DNA from: Struthio camelus
Taxonomy: Eukaryota > Chordata > Aves > Struthioniformes > Struthionidae
Direction: 5' to 3'
Assembly (NCBI RefSeq): GCF_040807025.1
Contig: NC_090942.1
Coordinates: forward strand, 63,072,911-63,136,910
Length of the DNA: 64,000 nt
Part shown: positions 1-12,500 of the stretch, one piece after another
Layout: the number at the start of each line of letters is the position of its first letter
How positions within the stretch are numbered: position 1 is the stretch's first letter
Program-made: the position numbers and the translations under genes
Notes under the pieces: model-generated
What the model saw: the letters and a program-made list of their open reading frames with translations, nothing else
What the model was told of the DNA's origin: nothing
The model's database searches: none

Positions 1-3000
1 AGTAAGGTTGGTTTGGGTTAAAAGGGCTGAAAACCACATCAGTTCTTGCTTATTCAAAGTTTCTTTCTTTGTCTGCATGTCCTTTCCAGAAGACTGAAAA
101 GCCACTGAGAATGCAGGTCCTGAATGTATAGAACATGTCATCTTATTGGCAAACTTAATGAACATTAGTGTCTCTGTAAAAAGACAACAGATTTTAGAGG
201 ATATGTTTGCTCTTTATAATGCCAAGTCATAGACTGTGATGGCAGCCCCTACCTTTCTTTCAGTAGTTCTTTATATTCTCATGATTTTTGAATTTTCAAA
301 GTTGTTCTTATGCTGCAGCCCTATCATGTTACCTACTGGGAAATGACTAGCAAGCTAAACTATTGTGTTTCTGTGCTCAGCAGAGGGAAAGAGTGAGAGT
401 CTTTAAGGGTTTCCCTCAGCTTTAAAATGAAAAGAGAGATGAACTATGTATTGTCGAAGTTATATCTCTAAGACACTGGAGTTAATTTTCCCAGAGGCAA
501 CTGGTTAATTTTCTGAAAATTAATATTTTGAGTGTCTTTTCAGGCGGGTACTGATGAAGATGGGTACTTGAACTGCTTGTAGGTTTTGATGTCCCTGAAA
601 AAAGTTGTCTCTTCAGGAGCACTAACTTACAGAGTAAGTAAAGCCAACAGGTCCACTCTTTGGCAGATGTGAGAGGGAGTGGCAAATATTTCCTGTATTC
701 ATACCATCACCTCTTAATTCATTATACAACTATAAAGTCTGTCATCCAGGGCTGATCTCAGCCCGTCCCTTAGACACAGATAGTCCTTGTAATACCCTCA
801 TCACATCTAAAGAAGCCGAGACACAGAAATGTAGCAACATTTTTAAAAGCAGCTTCTAATTCTGAGATCTTTTTTTTTCCCATGTGTAACACCTATCTGC
901 CTCCTGATTTTCTGAGGCATTGAGCATGACAGCTCCAGCCATTATCAGTGAGGATTTTGGTGTTCAGCAGGCTCTGAAGATCAGAAACGAAAGATGTTGA
1001 GCGTCCCAAATGGGTGGAGATGGAGATTCTGAAGTGAACATCTCCCATGGTGTGATATGGAGAGCACTCCTTTCGTGCAGACTCTTTTGAAGCAGCATTT
1101 TGCTGGTGGAAACAAATTCTTCTATCTGGAAAATGAATAAGCCAGTCTGAATAGGGAGGAGCTATGGTTCCCTCTTTGGCAGGGATTTATCAGAAATCTT
1201 TCTGTGTGGCATAAACATGATAAGGAGTTCATTTGTGATGTTTGACCAGTCAGAGCTCCCCTTAAAAATGGAAAGCAACCTGGCCAGTGGCAACACTTGG
1301 CACATGTGGGAGATATATGTTCCTTAAACATTATATTCCAAGTATAATGTAACTAATACATGGAATAACAGAACTTTCATTTTCTTTGCTTTATATTTTA
1401 GGTTCAAAAACAAGTAGTCAAAGATACAGGCTATTCACAGGAAAAGAAAATCTCTGACTTTTTTTAGTCAGAATAATTGTCAGATGGGATTGTATTGAGG
1501 CAGTTATGAAGCCAGGTGTGGAAGCAGCACAGGACTTCTTTAGGCTTTATTTCATAGGACAATATTGGGAATATCAGTGTTAGAAAAGGTCTGCAAGGCC
1601 AGCTATGCCAGGAAGCTTGGGGGGTGATAAAGGCTGTGAAAGAAGTGAAGGGCTAAAGATCTGCAGTAGAAGCTGGTGTTTGCTTTTGCTGTTAGGTAGG
1701 TAATTTTGACTAAGTAGTTGGGACAGGACCAAGCGAAAACCCTAAGGGAGCAATCTACTTGGACTACTTGATGTTAGTGCCTTTGTGCAGTTCGTCGTTT
1801 TTTTGTTTGTTTGTTTTTCTTTTTAAACTGGTAGCTATATTTTCAAAAGTGACAGGGTATTTGAGGTCTGTCCTGTTTTGGTCAGCCAGCTTGCCATAAC
1901 GTAGAGGGGTATAAATATAGTTGTAAGAGATGTTACTCATTAAGCAGTTGAAACCATTAGACAAGATAAAAATATATCAAATACTATGTGGATTTAATTT
2001 CATACTGAACTAGTCTCCCTGTACAGTCCACCTCTGTGTCAGTTTCTTTTATTTACTTTCTACAACACCGATACTTGATTATAGCCAAATGTTTCGTACA
2101 TGCTCAGGTTTGCATATTTTCCGGTTTCATGTTAGTGCATGAAATATTTTCATGCCCAGCATTAAAACATTTGGCCCTTCAGATGATTCTGATTTGTAGC
2201 TGATGTACATCAGTGGAGCTGTGCCAGCTTCCTCCGGCCCAGACTCCGGCCCTTCATTGCTGGCCTTTTTGCAGTTCTCTTATCATGATCCTGTTCAAGC
2301 CACCCAGACGTACAGCACGGACTCTGTTAATACAGAAAACTGGTACTAGGAAATACAGACATCAAGAAAAAGAAGTATAAAAACCTCCGTGATTTAATCC
2401 AAACCTTACAAAGGCGTTGTTTCTTTGGGCACTTTCTTTGAAAAGACTACCATTTCAAACAAAACAGAAGGAAATTAGTAGGAAGTGATTATGGAGACAG
2501 GAAATCTGAAAGCCATGAAACTGTAAATAAAGTGTTATTTGTACTACTGTACTTGGTGCCCTACTTTGCATTCCCAGCACGAAATGTTAGACAAGGCTTT
2601 AACACTAGAGCAGGGACCAAGTTATTTGGATGTTTAGAAAAAGTCTCCAACTACGTACCACGTATTTCATATGATTAAAAGAAGAAAATCTTTTAGACAA
2701 ATTATTTTGCATGTAGTTCATCCAGGCAGATTTTTATCTGAAACGTGGAACCCCACAGCCAGGCCCCATTGCAATTTTCTCCTGATGGCAAAGGATGTGA
2801 CTCGTTTAGACATCAAACACGTATCAAGTGGCTTGATGTTAGTATTCTGAAGCAATGGCTCTACGGCAGGCGCCAGTGCTAACATCATTATACAACTCAT
2901 GTTGCATGATGACAATCCAGTTCAGCAGTGCCTGCATTTATTGTTTATTTTTATCAGACCTATAAAGCTCATCTTTTCCATCTGTCAGCATTATCGTGTG

Positions 3001-4537
3001 TGATCTGTTAATACAGCTAAGAAGGATAGACTACACTATACAGTTGCATCTCATTTAATGAACCACCTTCCCCTATAGTAATGACAATGAAATAATGAGT
3101 GCAGGCTTTTATTAACTTCCATTAGGATGTATTTGCTTTGGTGGCAATTCCTGCTGTATGAAAAGTTCACCTGCAAAGGTATCCCTACATCTTTAGTTGT
3201 CTGGGTCTATGCCTTCAGTAAACATCCTTTTCTTCACCCTCCCTCAGCAGCCATTTATTGTGCTGTCTGCTATGACTTGAAAATGATTTATAAAGTTCAG
3301 AGGGATAATGAAGCAAGACACCGGAGTGAGAGGGCACGTACGACTCCAGTTCAGTCTGAAGAGATGGTCTGAAGAATGAGAACTTTGCAGGAGTGAAGAG
3401 CGTGTGTCTTCATGCTGCAAAAGGCTGCAGAAGAAGTCCTGTGGATAGCAGTCAGCCCCTGAAAGACAAGGACAGCTGGCAAAACCAAAATGAAAGCATT
3501 ACCATTTTTTCACATCCCTGTTGCTGCACGTCACTGTTTCAAGCAAGCACAGTAGGGCCTTTGATTTCCGGTGGCCTTTCACTTTTGTGTTAAAGGAGTC
3601 TGGGGGTAACAGTTGCACGCTGATGCTGAATGACTTTTGAAGGGCTTTCCAAGCAGTCCGATGATGAGACCTTCGGTATATCTAGGCTGCGATGACCCCG
3701 TATGGCAGGATGCCAGCAAAATCAAGGTGGCGGCAGCATCATGGCTAGTGTACAGGTGTACAGTAAGTTCTTTGAGCGTTAGGGAATGGAGCAAGTATAA
3801 GACAGGACAGAACTGGACAGAGAGGACAAGAAATCAGCCGAAGTTAGCATAGTTTTAATACAGCTGTATGGCTCACCCTGCAGTATTATTACTAGTACTA
3901 TCTCAGTGGCTGCAGAAGCAGTTAACTGGATAGTAAATATCCAAGAGCATTTTGCACTGGATACAGTTAGTCCTATTTAAAATGTGGACATGTTGCAAGA
4001 TAAATATGAAGTAGCTAAGCCCTACTTGCAAGTGTTCTTACCATGCTTGCCCCTTAAAAAGCAGCAAATGCCGTGGTTGCAGAGAGAGGCGGGGGGAGGA
4101 AAGGGCAAGGATGGAAGGAAAAATTAAGCAGGCCTTATCGAAGAGTAAATTTTCAAACAGAAAGAAAGATTTGGGGTGATCTTCACTGATTTAGGGGTGT
4201 TCTCAATGACACTTCACGGCCTAGTTGTGTATGGCACTGATTAAATTCTAGCTATAATGTTTTGGTGCCTTCTTCAGATTTCATACCCCAAAGTGTTCTT
4301 TTTCATCAGTCTGGTGTCCTTGTCAACTTCCTTGGTGACATTAGAGGCGTTAATATTTTGGGGGGTTGTTTGGCTGGCTATGTTAATCAGGCTTGTCTCT
4401 GCTTCCATCAGGGCTTATTATCCGGCCTTTCCCCCTTCCCCCCCTTCCCCCTGCCTCCCCTCCCCTCCAAGCAAGGCAGCAATCTGTTCTTTTTAAACCC
4501 TTCATCATCTTTGCTCTCTCCATCTCTGTTTCCCCAG
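1..4537. other. Non-coding stretch upstream of the first recognised exon
   Basis: No exon could be supported here. The short open frames have no coherent splice context or recognisable protein features. Visible structure is limited to a GTTT-type simple repeat near 1798-1825 and a long pyrimidine tract at about 4428-4478 that leads toward the exon acceptor at 4538. Because the exon at 4538 starts in phase 0 with no initiator codon of its own, an earlier exon should exist. It is probably left of the window, so this stretch is most likely intron. That placement is inference. Confidence 0.5.
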
Positions 4538-4635
4538 ATTTTAGAGATTGTTGACTATTATGTAACAGATGGCCTGACAGACCTCCGACTCTTTGCCGTG
4601 ATGGCTAGCTTGGCGCAGAAAATAGCAGCACTGGA
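4538..4635 (+). CDS. Internal exon A of an unidentified spliced gene, EF-hand-like
   Basis: This is a 98-base exon candidate. The acceptor is a pyrimidine-rich run ending in CCCCAG at 4537. The donor is GGA|GTAAGT at 4636. Only one frame is open, starting exactly at the first base (phase 0) and leaving two bases (GA) of a split codon. The peptide includes DGLTDLRLFAVMASLAQKI and reads as amphipathic helix. The D-G-x-T-D spacing followed by hydrophobics resembles the second half of a degenerate EF-hand loop and its exiting helix, but several calcium ligands are absent, so calcium binding is not implied. The remaining GA is completed by the first base of the exon at 16846, giving a continuous frame. 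I do not recognise the gene. A chance open frame of 32 codons is possible for one exon alone; the joint phasing of three exons is the stronger argument. Confidence 0.6.
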
Positions 4636-6723
4636 GTAAGTATTCAGAGGCATAGACGCTCATGAATTTTAACTCCTCAGTGACAAAGGAATTCAAGGGG
4701 GTAAGAGCCAATCTATCAGTAGCCAAAGTAATTAGAAGACTTAGATGGCTCTCTAGTGCAGAGAGTATCCCTTCGCTGCTACAGGCTGTTCATACTAGAT
4801 TAGGATAGTCTATGTCCCATTGATCTCTAAACCATAACTATGCTCCAAAACAATGGGACAGCTTAATCCAGAAATTGAGACATTCAAGTCAGCATTGATG
4901 AGGGCTGTTCTTTTGGTTTATAATGAAAAGTACATTGCAGCTTCAAGCTGGGACAATGTGTACGAGGCAGAGTGAAATTTTGGGTTTTGTTTCTATTCCA
5001 TTCCTGGTTAGCAGAGCAAGCAAGGGAAATGGCTTGCACCGAATGACCCATATTCTGTTTCTAAACATTTAATACTCAGGAAATGCATTTCCCCGCCCTC
5101 TTTACCTCTTCTATCTGTTTTCTTTGTTTTTTGCCGTTATTGTTTCTTTTATGAGATTTCTTGTAATTGATCACAGCTTTGGGGCACTCCTACAAAATTT
5201 TTGTTACCTCGAAGAACTTTCTGAGTGTATCATTCCCTTTCCCAAAAATCTAGCTGCTTGCTTTTCAGAAATATTTCTGTGCCTGACCAGTCAGTGAAAG
5301 CTTTTACTGGTAAAGTGGAGGAAAGATAGTCACTTCAGAAGAGCATTTTCAAAAGAAATCAGCCAGGTATTTAAATCAGAGCTGGTTTATGTTATTTTTA
5401 AGATTAGACTAAAATAAAATAAAATCTAATCCCTGGACCAATGTCCTGCCGGGGCATAACAGTGAGAAAGAAAAGATGGAGTCGGATGATCTGAACTGAA
5501 AACAAGGGGGAAGTTGCGTTTGAAGCCTGGCTTCTCATAGCTTCCGACTGAGACTCTGCTGTATTTATATGCCAGTCCACGTCACCTGGCTAAAATGTTG
5601 TTGAAGGCCTAGCCTTCCTCTTTTCCTTTACATATAAAAGAGCTGGACGTGTCCCAGGAAGCAGTGTAAGGCTGAGGTAGGTAATCCGTGTCTCCCACTC
5701 CAGGGCCCGCAGGCCCCACCAGAGCTTGGCTGGAGATCACCACGTCCTGACACTGGCACTCACAGCAGGGACTTCAGGGGCTTGCTTTAGCCCAGAAATG
5801 TCTGCATTACCTTGAAGTAACCTTCATTCTCAGTAGGAGCCTTGCCAAGTCATCAGCAGAGGGGAAAGTCCAGGAGTGGAAGGACAGCAGAAATTTCCTC
5901 TTTCTCCTGTCGAATGTGCTCAGTAGGCTCCGGTACCCCTAGACATGGGCTTTTCAAAGGTACCTCCGGGGTTTAGGAATACCTGTCCCATTGGAAGCCA
6001 CTTGTGGAAAGACCTGATTCTAGCCCATAAAGCCTGTGAAGGGTAATTACAGTATATATTTCTTAGCAAAATGTATTTTTTTCTTGATAAATACTAGAGT
6101 GTGCTAAGGAAGAGCTATACATTCACCACCTTCTTTCAGTGACATCATCTTGGTGGATTTGTGATGTGAGAATTTTTTTCAGGAATAGATTGAAATGTTA
6201 GAACCAACGGTTTTCCAGCTTCTCTGCAGAAATATATGTAAAATTTGAGAGTAGACAAATATATATACCATATATAAGTAATAGCAAGCAGAGGGAAAAA
6301 CATTGGTCAGTTGTATCTACAAGCAACTTTTAATCCAAGGTTTTCAAAAACTGGGCCTAAAATTAGATTTCAGAATGCATTTTTAACTGCCTGAATAATT
6401 GCAGTACTCAGTTTTCTCAGATGCTGAGAACCCAAGAGTGACAGCTTGTGCAGGCTCTGCACAAAGGAGCAGAACTCTGGTTCCTCAATTAAAAAAAAAA
6501 ATTGTGGGTATTTTTCTTTTTCCTCTTTGTATTTGTGGGAGAGTAACTGTCCTTTCCATGTGGTCACAGACAGTTTGTGTTGGACCCTAACCCAGAGCTA
6601 GCCCACGGACCTAAACAGAGTGTCACACTGAGTAAGTGGCATAGGCTATAGCAGAGAGCCAAAATTCTCTTTGAAGGGTTTGAATACCCCTTGTGCACGG
6701 TGTCTACCTATATGGAGGCGCAA

Positions 6724-6760
6724 GCACACACACACATGCGCATGCACACACATGCACACC
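6724..6760. repeat. CA-rich simple repeat
   Basis: A short imperfect ACAC/ATGCAC run interrupted by CG and TG steps. It is alternating purine-pyrimidine and has no coding meaning. Confidence 0.85.
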
Positions 6761-6886
6761 CCGTCACTCAGCATATCTCCAACCTGCAGTCAACACTGTA
6801 ATACAGGAAATTCCCAGCTACTCTTCATAGCACTTCTGGGACATAGAAATTCCTCCCTCTCCCTCCCAAATCTTCTCTACTCTACT

Positions 6887-6909
6887 CTCAACACTCTCTA
6901 AGTGTTGAG
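6887..6909. repeat. Perfect 9-bp inverted repeat with 5-base loop
   Basis: CTCAACACT, a CTCTA spacer, then AGTGTTGAG: all nine arm positions pair. The stem does not extend at the next base (T opposite T). No T tract or known regulatory context accompanies it, so it is recorded only as a structural element. Confidence 0.8.
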
Positions 6910-8189
6910 TTATGTATGTACAGTTTATCAAGGGGAGGATGCAACTTAGAGGCTAGGCAGTGACTCCAGGCTCAGTAAGATGTGAAGATGTGTCTTGGCT
7001 CTTTGAGTACTGGTAATGTCTTTTAGCAGCAATAAATCTCTCTGTTTTAATTTGAGTGACAATGTCCCAAATGGCCATTTTAATAAGGTTTGGAGATTCT
7101 GGACACACAGTGTTCCTGCTTTTGCAGCCCATAATAACTAGTTGGTTGTGCTTAAGGTCAAACAGCAGTGTCTGGTCAGCAAAATCTTCCTTTTACAAAA
7201 TAGCTTAGATTGGGATGAGAAAATAGCATCATTGTTGTAAAATTGGCTTCTCCATCTCTGCCTATTGTTTATCCAAGTGTCAAAGCTATGAAATAACTCC
7301 CAAAAAGGAACTCAAGCATTCAGTCCTGGGCAAAAGAAACCTTGGTAAGCGTTCCAGTTGGCTGGAGTTGCCAAGCAGTGACACGATCATTTTGTTAATT
7401 TTTATTTCGTGTAGAAAAAGAGACTTGAAACGTGATCTTTTTCAGCCATTAAAAATAAACGTTTCATTCTTAGGGTTAGATCAGAACTGCTTCTGGATGC
7501 ACAACACAGCATGGCTGGAAGGAGGGAGCAAGCCCGTCCTCCTCCTCCTCAGTGGCGTATACGCAGGCTAGTCCCCGTTACAGCCCCTGCATGTGCTGGG
7601 CATGAGGACTGCTGTGGGCTCCAGCTGGCGGAGGGTACTTGCTTCCCCAAACGGGAAAGGACAAACGTTCCCTGTCAGGTCTGGCCAGCAGATGAAAGTG
7701 GGTAGGGGACATGTTTCAGTTGCTCTTTTTCATACTAGGGACCAGTTTCATCTCTCCTTCTTTAGCGCTGTCAGAGGGCAAAAAGGGACAGTGTAGGGAG
7801 CAGTTGCGCGGGCCATGCGCCATGGCCCATGCCTGTGCGGGTGCGTTTAGCTTCATATGGTGCTGATTTGCAGACCAGCGTTGAGCAGTACCTCTGAGGA
7901 CAGTTGACCTCTGTGTAACCAATCTGAGGCCGACGAGGTCGCTCCTCACCAAAAGTTGTGGCTGTCTGGCAGCTATCGCATGGTCTGCATAAAATGAGTT
8001 TGGTTTCAGTCCAGTTCCTGGAGGACAGCTGAACACTGCTGTGTTTGGCATGCTGGGTGGCTGGCAGGGCCATCTGAAGCCACATACTGCAAGCACATGG
8101 GGACTCAGCTACGAGTAGCAACATCAGCCCCTCAAGGTCACAGCTGAGGTCCCCTTTTCCATCAGTGGGAGCAAAGATAGTTTTGTGAT

Positions 8190-8345
8190 TTGGGGCACGG
8201 CTGTCAGGATCCAGGAGACCACAAGCTCTGCACCCTGTCCAGGTACTGAGCTTTCTTCTGCTTTGGTCTCCTACATGTAAAACTGAGGATAGTGGTACTT
8301 AGCCCTTCGGGGCAGCATCAGTTAGGGACTCAAAGGTGCTTTAGA
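8190..8345 (+). mobile_element. Old MIR-like SINE relic
   Basis: The order of motifs follows a MIR-type SINE as I remember it. A GGGGCACGGCT... segment sits near the tRNA-like part. It is followed by a core-like CTTCTGCTTTGGTCTCC, then ACATGTAAAACTGAGGATAG and a closing CAAAGGTGCTTTAGAAG that matches the LINE2-like 3' end. Substitutions and small gaps are many, as expected of an ancient amniote insertion. No terminal repeats or target duplication are discernible. Confidence 0.55.
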
Positions 8346-9280
8346 AGAAGAAATATGAAACTCTACTTGCAAATGAAACCTGCAGTGCAGCTACCCTTCA
8401 TGAGTCTATTCTGCAGCTCTGGTAAAATATTTAGCATCTTTGAATCATAATCAAGAATATCTGTTGTTTGTCTCCAGCACTGTTATGCTAGTATTTTTCA
8501 TGCAATTTTGTACCTTTCTCCCATAATAATACCCCCAAGACTCTTTCTATGTGATGTTTAGACACCTAGACGACTGATTTAATAGTTTGGGAGACTTTTG
8601 TAATTGTTAATACAAGGCAGCTAATTGAAAAACACAGAAACATAGAAATCTCCTGCTGTAATCATATCAGAAATCCCAGGATTTCTCTGACAGGGACCAT
8701 GCTGTTCTGCTTTATTTTTTCCAGGCTATGTTTGCACTGCCGCTGACAAACAGCAATAAGAAAATAACAAATTTTTTTACATTATTTTTTGTTGAATTTA
8801 TCTTGTTTAGACAAACCGTGTTCTGAACTTTAGGCAAGTGAACAGATAGGAATAACCTGCACTCTAAAATCAATAAAAGACAAGTGCTGCACAGTCCGTT
8901 GCTTCTTTGTGAGTCAAATGTTCCAGCCTCAAAACAAACATCTGCAAAAAAAGGTCATTTTGATCGGGCATCACATGTGAGAACTACCTGAGGGCAAATA
9001 AATGTGAGGATCACGTTCTTATCAGATCTTTTTGGTAATAATAGTCTGGTCACTAGGGACAGTGTGTTAGTGTTGGCCCACTGGGTCAGATAACAATCCA
9101 GAGTCTCTCCCACTCTTCCCCCGCTGTGACCCAGCCCATCTGCTTCTCTCTGGCCATATGGTACAGAGGTATCGGAGACTGGAGACATTATAGTTTTATG
9201 CATCTGAATGCTCTTTGCTTTTATTGAAACTTCACAGAAATGACATTCCTTTGAATGTCATTCATGTTTCGCAACAAAAC

Positions 9281-9298
9281 TTTTTTTGGGGGGGGGGG
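9281..9298. repeat. T7/G11 homopolymer junction
   Basis: Seven T followed by eleven G. Such junctions are prone to length error in sequencing and can seed G-quadruplex structure, but no function is evident. Confidence 0.8.
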
Positions 9299-9505
9299 TG
9301 TTGGGAGGAGGGGTTAGCTTTGGTTTTCATTTTCAGCAGAGTTCAAATGGAATGAACACCAGGTTTATATCAACAGAGGATAGCTAATAATTAAATGAGT
9401 GGATAAGAAGGCTGGTCATACGTTGCTTTCTCAACTTATCTTAAATACAATGCTAGTTACTCTGCCTCTTGAGGAAGAAGAGACCGCAGCATATGTGGGG
9501 TTTTC

Positions 9506-9531
9506 GTTTGTTTGTTTGTTTGTTTTTGTTG
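9506..9531. repeat. (TTTG)n simple repeat
   Basis: About six TTTG units. On the opposite strand this gives a CAAA-rich run that lengthens a chance open frame. Similar short TTTG/CAAA tracts occur at 1798-1825, 29685-29708 and 33462-33479. Confidence 0.8.
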
Positions 9532-12500
9532 TAAATAAGCCCAGCCGGACAGCGTGCCCGTGTGCCATGGATTAAACGCGGTCTAATCTGAACGCCATAA
9601 CAGTACGCTACAAAGTGAAAGAAGCACGCCACTTGGGGCAAGCTGCAGTCAGACCAGGAATCTCTCCTCTTTGCAAGTACCGGGGGCCTTGCAGAGTTGC
9701 AGTGCTCTGCCCTGCTTCGGCTGGGGACTCCTGTGGCACGAGCACATCCCAAAACGGCGTAGCTGTACCCGCCGCTGCCGTTCCTGGCAGCCTGAGTTGG
9801 CTGCGCTCCGGGAAGTGCTTTGCCCTCGGAGGCCTTCAGCCAGCTGGTGCAGAGCAGCTCACAAACTTCCCCTAAGGAAGCGGCCCTACTCCCAGGCAGT
9901 CCTTGCGCAGGGGGAACACACAGGTATATTCTCCACTCAGTGCACATTGCAAAAGTCCAATTAGGCCCTAATGAGAGTTCAGCCCATGCATCAAAGGAGG
10001 GGGAGACAATAGCAAATATACAATACTCCTGTTCAATGGTCCCTTTACCAAGAGGAGGATGTAATTATTATGTGGGCTTTAACATAACAAAGCCTATATG
10101 TTCATACTGTGCCTGGCATCCTGGGGCCCCTCTCAGTTGGGACCTCTAGACATCATAGCAACCGTGTGCGTAAAGGAAGTATGAACTGGAAAATTAAAAT
10201 AGGAATTATTATACAAATATTACCGTAACAAGCTGATTTACAAATTCTCTGAGGCAAGTGTCTACTGATATCTTTGTCTTTCAGTTTCTGTCTCAATTTT
10301 AGATAACGACACAAAACCTTCCCTCCTAGAATTTGTATAGAAGCTGAATCAATATCTGTGTCACTCCCTCCTCTCATCTTTGTTATACGGTCCCTGATGT
10401 TCTCACCTCCCTTATGGAAAAGCCCCACAGAATGTGTTATGGAAAGCTCCACAAAATTATAAAACCAGAGGGATTCTCTAGAAGCATGCAAGATTTTTGG
10501 CTACATTTTCATTTTGTTAATCAACCCTGATCCTTCACTGTTCCAGAGAGATGCCTACAGTTTGTTCATTAGGAAAAAATAATGTGGATTTTTTAGTTAT
10601 GATAGGCTCAACAAATCTTGAGATTTACTATCTGAAGCTATTTTCGATGCATAGAAGTCAGAAACTAATTAATAGATCTTGTTGAGTCATCTGAAAATTT
10701 GAACTTCATTAAGCATCTCAGTGCTGGAATTTGATGTAGATAGACTGGCTTTCCTGCCAAACAAAGAGGCTGATCTCCTGCTGCTAGTGTAAAATAGACC
10801 CCCCCCTCCCAGCCTCATGATGTCAGAGAGAGTTTTGCCATGCCCTGGACCAGCGTTTTACGGCTCAAAACGTGCAAGCCCGCTACCATCTCCAGTTCAG
10901 TTTGGGTGAGCTGGAAGGGATGCTGGCGGTGCTGTCTGGGGAGAGAGACATTCCTGACATTGATGGAGTGAGTCAGAGAGAGAGTGTGCTTCCTCCTCCT
11001 CTCGCCCAGTCTTGTTGATCAGTGAAACACGGTGAGGCTCACGTTACCTGAAAGGTTATCACAGCCTCTGCATTAGCACCTTGCTGGTTCCCCTGTAGCT
11101 TGGAAAATTTTGTGCTTAACAAAGCAAGATTTTGAACCTATTAAGCAATACGGCATTCACAAGCAGCTTTTCACCTCCCGCGTGATGATGGAGCAACGCT
11201 TGCCCCACTGCCAAAGGGAAATATAGCATCCTCCTGTAATCCCAGGCCTGACTCTCATCTACCTCCTTTCCCCTCTGAGAATAATCCCCTGAATCTGGAC
11301 TCTGTCTGCTGAGGGAGGCTAGGAGGAATGAAAAGCCAGCTCGATTCTTGTGCCACTGTGAAGAGTTTAAAAGGAATACAGCTTTCTGATGAAACTGAAG
11401 GCTTGAATTTTCTATATGTTTTCTTCTCCTTTTCCTGCTATTACACTTTGTGCAGATATTCCTCCTGACGATAAGGCTTACAAAGATCTATGTGTTTGTG
11501 CATGTGTGTACTCACACATGCACGAACACACAGAGCCTGCGTGTGACTGCATGGCACTAGCACTGCGAGTCTGTATTTGCTATGACACTAGTTAACTGAC
11601 ATGGCCCACATCATAAGATCATTTATTTAGAGCACAGGCTCCTTCTCACTTTACTTAAGCTTTCACTGCCTAATTTAAAAAGAAAAAGAAGCAAAAAACA
11701 ACTGAAAAAGTCTGCCATCAAAAAAATTAAAAGAAGATGAGAATGACAACACATTTCTTAGATGATATGATAGCACCTACCATGAAATTGGAATTTCCTC
11801 TGGAAAAGCTACTCTTTGAATGGGGGCGGGGGGAGGAAAGAGATGAAAGCAAACATTTGATTTCTTGCATTCAGTAATTACTCAGAAACCCTCTGAACCA
11901 GGCCTCTCTTGTGTTGGATACTATTTGGGGATTCTTAAAAAATCTTAAAATTATTTTAAAAATCTTATAATGTAATTGTATTATATTATGTGCATCATAT
12001 TGCACTATTTAATATAAAATATAAATAATTGCTAAAGCTGGTTTCTCAACAATCTGGAACAATCTCTCTTGTCATAGCCAACATCCACCTCCCACCTAAA
12101 ACTATCCTTGTTCCTTAAAATATGCAGAAGAATTATTCGGGAAGTTTCAGAATAATGACTGCTAAGAGTTTATATAATCTTATGTTTTATTCAAGAAAAC
12201 TATTCCTAGTTCACTGTGTCACTTACATATGCATATACTCCTACATACCCTATTAGGGAACTAATGTAGTTGTTGCAGTGTAATTGCCACCGTTTAAGAA
12301 TATCAGCTTACAGAAACTCTAGTGCTAAATAAACAATACACTTCCAAGTGTCAACTACTTTGATTATAAATACTTTGATACTTTCCTATTCTAGTCCCAA
12401 ACATACATTTTTCACTTCAAGAGTTCAGTCCCTAGTGAGAACTTACACATGTGAGAACCTGTGCATGCCCCGAGCCTTTAGAAACTGTACTGTGTATTTG

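Noticed and set aside
3637-3852. Frame of 71 codons with a GTAAGT-type site at about 3762
   Set aside because: No acceptor fits upstream and the frame does not enter exon A in phase.
7716-8124. Minus-strand frames of 117-126 codons
   Set aside because: Two different frames are open over the same DNA, with no recognisable motif; moderate GC explains it.
9453-9964. Opposed open frames of 164 (minus) and 97 (plus) codons
   Set aside because: They overlap on opposite strands, one ends in a translated CAAA repeat, and neither has splice or domain support.
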